From Microbispora amethystogenes (GTDB lineage Bacteria; Actinomycetota; Actinomycetes; Streptosporangiales; Streptosporangiaceae), in the NCBI RefSeq assembly GCF_016863015.1, contig NZ_BOOB01000001.1, forward strand, positions 1-64,000: a stretch of DNA of 64,000 nucleotides, given 5' to 3'. A program made the translations under genes and the position numbers. The notes beneath the pieces are model-generated. The model was not told where the DNA came from. It saw only the letters and a program-made list of their open reading frames with translations, and did no database searches. Shown here piece after piece: positions 62,047-64,000 of the stretch. Each line of letters begins with the position of its first letter. Position 1 is the first letter of the stretch.

Positions 62047-63168
62047 TCAGTGGACGCGGTGGGCGCCGGGGGAGGGGGTGGCGGGCAGGAACGTGGGCGG
62101 GGCCCAGCCGCGTTCGGCGTAGGCGCGTTCGACCGTCGTGCGCACCCGGTCCACCCGGTCGTCGGCGACGAGCGCGATGGCCGAGCCGCCGAAGCCGCCG
62201 CCGGTCATCCGCGCCCCCCGTGCGCCGCCCCGGACCGCGCTCTCGACCGCCACGTCCAGCTCGGGGCAGGAGACCTGGTACTGGTCCCGCAGCGACAGGT
62301 GTGAGGCGTTCAGCAGCGCGCCGATCTCCTGTACGGCTCCCGCGCGCAGCAGCCCGATGACGGCCTCCACCCGGTGGTTCTCGGTGACGACGTGCTGGGT
62401 GCGGGCCCGTTCGTCGCCGCTCAGCCGGGACAGCGCCCCGGCGAGGTCGGTCACGTCCCGCAGCGACGCGACGCCGAGGTGCTTGGCCGCGTTCTCGCAG
62501 TCCTGGCGCCGCTTCGCGTACTGCCCGTCGGCCAGTTCGTGGTGGACGCCGGTGTCGATGATGAGGATCTGCAGGCCGTACGCCGACAGGTCGAACGGAA
62601 CGGCGCGGCTCGCCAGCGAGCGGCAGTCGAGGAACAGCGCGTGCCCTTCCCGGCCGAGCGCGGAGGCCGCCTGGTCCATGATCCCGCAGGGCATGCCGAC
62701 GAAGTCGTTCTCGGCCTTCTGGCACAGCTTGGCCAGCTCCATCGGCTCCAGGCCCAGGCCGTACAGATCGCTCAGGGCGAGCCCGACCGACACCTCCAGC
62801 GCGGCGCTGGACGACAGCCCGGCGCCCGTGGGCACGTCGCCGTCGATCATGATGTCCGCGCCGCGGACCGGCAGGCCGGCGCCGCGCATCACCTGGACCA
62901 CCCCGGCGGGGTAGCGCGCCCAGCCCGCGGCCCGGTCGAGGTCGTCCAGCGCCTGCTCCTCGCCGGGCATCTGGAGGGAGGCGATCCGGACCGTGAGGTC
63001 CTCGCGGGGACGCACGGCCGCGGTGACGCCCCACGGCACCGCGAACGGCAGCACGAAGCCGTCGTTGTAGTCGGTGTGCTCGCCGATCAGGTTCACCCTG
63101 CCGGGCGCGTGCCAGATTCCGGCGGGTTGCTCGCCGTACGCCTGGAAAAAAGCACCAGCAACGCCCAC
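62047..63168 (-). CDS. galK: Galactokinase
   Basis: 373 residues from GTG 63168 (GAGGAG 9 nt upstream). GHMP kinase that phosphorylates galactose at C1. Galactokinase signature 'GRVNLIGEHTDYNDG' near the N-terminus, ATP loop 'PTGAGLSSSAALE' mid-protein, and C-terminal 'MTGGGFGGSAIALV'. No galT or galE lies adjacent, unlike the classic gal operon. TACCCT at 63204-63209 (minus strand) may be the -10, with a 17-bp palindrome just upstream. Confidence 0.93.
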   Translation of the reverse strand: MGVAGAFFQAYGEQPAGIWHAPGRVNLIGEHTDYNDGFVLPFAVPWGVTAAVRPREDLTVRIASLQMPGEEQALDDLDRAAGWARYPAGVVQVMRGAGLPVRGADIMIDGDVPTGAGLSSSAALEVSVGLALSDLYGLGLEPMELAKLCQKAENDFVGMPCGIMDQAASALGREGHALFLDCRSLASRAVPFDLSAYGLQILIIDTGVHHELADGQYAKRRQDCENAAKHLGVASLRDVTDLAGALSRLSGDERARTQHVVTENHRVEAVIGLLRAGAVQEIGALLNASHLSLRDQYQVSCPELDVAVESAVRGGARGARMTGGGFGGSAIALVADDRVDRVRTTVERAYAERGWAPPTFLPATPSPGAHRVH

Positions 63169-63203
63169 GATCGCACACTCCTCGACATTCTCGGCCTCCC
63201 CGT

Positions 63204-63226
63204 AGGGTAGCGACCTTCGAGGTCGC
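63204..63226 (-). promoter_or_regulatory. Candidate galK promoter element and operator
   Basis: TACCCT (63204-63209, minus strand) as a -10-like box, with the 17-bp palindrome GCGACCTTCGAGGTCGC (63210-63226) immediately upstream of it, where a repressor would block polymerase. Confidence 0.4.
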
Positions 63227-63235
63227 CGACATGCC

Positions 63236-63267
63236 GGGGCCCGGCTCGGGATGCCGAGCCGGGCCCC
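63236..63267 (-). terminator. Terminator of the catalase gene
   Basis: 14-bp perfect stem GGGGCCCGGCTCGG / CCGAGCCGGGCCCC with a 4-nt loop, 13 bp after the catalase stop on the minus strand. Confidence 0.75.
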
Positions 63268-63280
63268 CACCTCACGGGTG

Positions 63281-64000
63281 TCACATCGCGGGCACCTCGG
63301 CCCGCTCGTCCGGGACGCAGTGCGTCATCTTCAGACCGGAGACGTCGCGCGGGCCGTTCTTGCCGAGGGCGGACAGGCGCTGCCTGTCCTCGTCGGTCAG
63401 GTCCTGGCTCGCCAGCGGCTCCAGGTGCTGGACGTCGTCCGGCGTGATGCCGAGGCCCTCGCCGACGCGCAGCCCGAGGTCGTCCTCGACCAGCAGGAAG
63501 TGCCAGACCATGCGCTCCTGGATGGGGCGCACGCACTGCGACAGCTGCCCGACGAGGTTCTCCACCAGGTCGTCGCGCTCCCACTGCTCCATGAGCAGGT
63601 AGCGCTCGCCCGCCTGCTTGTAGTCGTTGGTCCGCGGGATGCGCTTGCGGGTGAGCCTGCCGGCGATCTCCGGGCCCTGCTCGTCGTGCGTCGGGAACCG
63701 CGCCTCGCGCAGCCCGCCGGTGATCGAGGGCTCGTAGTTGACGTGCGGGTTCTCGCCCGCCTGGTCCTGCTGATAGGTCATGAGGCCGTCGCGCTGGTTC
63801 GTCCGCACGTTGGCGTTCTTGGCCTGGTTGACCGGCAGCTGCAGGTAGTTCGGCCCGACGCGGTAGCGCTGGGTGTCGCTGTAGGAGAACGTGCGGCCCA
63901 CGAGCATCTTGTCGTCGGAGAAGTCCAGCCCGTCGACCAGGACGCCGGTGCCGAAGGAGATCTGCTCGTTCTCCGCGAAGTTGTTGCTCACGTTGCGGTC
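63281..64000 (-). CDS. Catalase, haem-type (C-terminal part; 5' end outside window)
   Basis: 239 residues are visible in an open frame running off the right edge. The proximal haem-ligand tyrosine region 'LVGRTFSYSDTQRYRVGPNY' and 'LQLPVNQAKNANVRTNQRDG' are characteristic of small-subunit monofunctional catalases (clade 3). The C-terminus ends 'DVSGLKMTHCVPDERAEVPA'. It would convert hydrogen peroxide to water and oxygen in the cytoplasm. The distal His and N-terminal arm lie outside the window. Confidence 0.9.
   Translation of the reverse strand, partial: DRNVSNNFAENEQISFGTGVLVDGLDFSDDKMLVGRTFSYSDTQRYRVGPNYLQLPVNQAKNANVRTNQRDGLMTYQQDQAGENPHVNYEPSITGGLREARFPTHDEQGPEIAGRLTRKRIPRTNDYKQAGERYLLMEQWERDDLVENLVGQLSQCVRPIQERMVWHFLLVEDDLGLRVGEGLGITPDDVQHLEPLASQDLTDEDRQRLSALGKNGPRDVSGLKMTHCVPDERAEVPAM

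Overview
The window is very GC-rich actinomycete chromosome. Gene content and order (recO-uppS, dnaG-sigA, a single-chain GlyRS, Zur-like Fur protein, DUF5753-type HTH regulators, very frequent GTG starts) fit a member of the Streptosporangiales such as Nonomuraea, Microbispora or Streptosporangium. The genus is an inference from style and was not tested. Roughly 1-36 kb and 59.7-64 kb look like stable chromosomal backbone. Roughly 36.5-59.7 kb is an accessory stretch with lower-GC genes, gene remnants, insertion sequences and a long secreted protein.

Layout: 1-5.4 kb holds the tail of an FG-GAP-like protein, a Gfo/Idh/MocA oxidoreductase, a PhoD-like phosphatase, and an arginine-derivative module (dimethylargininase overlapping ornithine aminotransferase, with an Lrp/AsnC regulator). 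5.5-12.2 kb holds a YdcZ-type exporter divergent from a TetR regulator, a second TetR divergent from a DrrAB-type ABC exporter, a LysR regulator, and a DUF5753 HTH regulator paired with a HATPase anti-sigma-like protein. 12.2-20.3 kb holds a two-gene CDP-alcohol phosphatidyltransferase/DUF5941 unit, recO, uppS, a CGNR protein, a Zur-like regulator, a small membrane protein, an ABM-domain protein and glyS. 20.3-34.6 kb holds a TAP-like secreted hydrolase, ppdK, a secreted M14 carboxypeptidase, an HTH regulator, dgt, a degenerate M23 lipoprotein, dnaG, the principal sigma factor and small proteins. tRNA-Asn(GTT) lies at 34.84 kb, followed by a cupin/VOC pair and a TetR regulator.

The accessory stretch contains a VWA protein, two small proteins, a lower-GC DUF6461-like gene, the broken 3' end of a type I restriction specificity gene (hsdS), an HTH-TPR regulator opposite a small overlapping gene pair, an ArsR/SRPBCC operon, a LysR/SDR pair, a RibD-type reductase, and a 1714-residue secreted multidomain protein. 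That protein ends in an amidase-like domain and overlaps a small lipoprotein gene by 14 bases. Next comes a nested insertion-sequence pile-up (IS5-like element with 3-bp TCT target duplication, containing an IS110 element, itself containing an ISL3 element). An hsdR with a YgjP-type metallopeptidase follows, with no hsdM or intact hsdS. Backbone resumes with a Ser/Thr kinase carrying TPR-like repeats, galK, and the C-terminal part of a catalase that runs off the right edge.

Two themes recur. First, many genes have a TAnnnT -10-like hexamer 6-7 nt before the start codon and no convincing Shine-Dalgarno, which predicts leaderless mRNAs; at several of them a palindromic operator lies over that same promoter. 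Second, genes that overlap as ATGA or GTGA mark functional pairs (ddaH-rocD, drrA-drrB, arsR-SRPBCC, VOC-cupin, CDP-alcohol transferase-DUF5941, and the small pair at 41.4-41.9 kb). The best candidate for an undescribed system is the secreted amidase-like protein with its overlapping lipoprotein, read here as a possible wall-targeting toxin and surface-exposed immunity protein.
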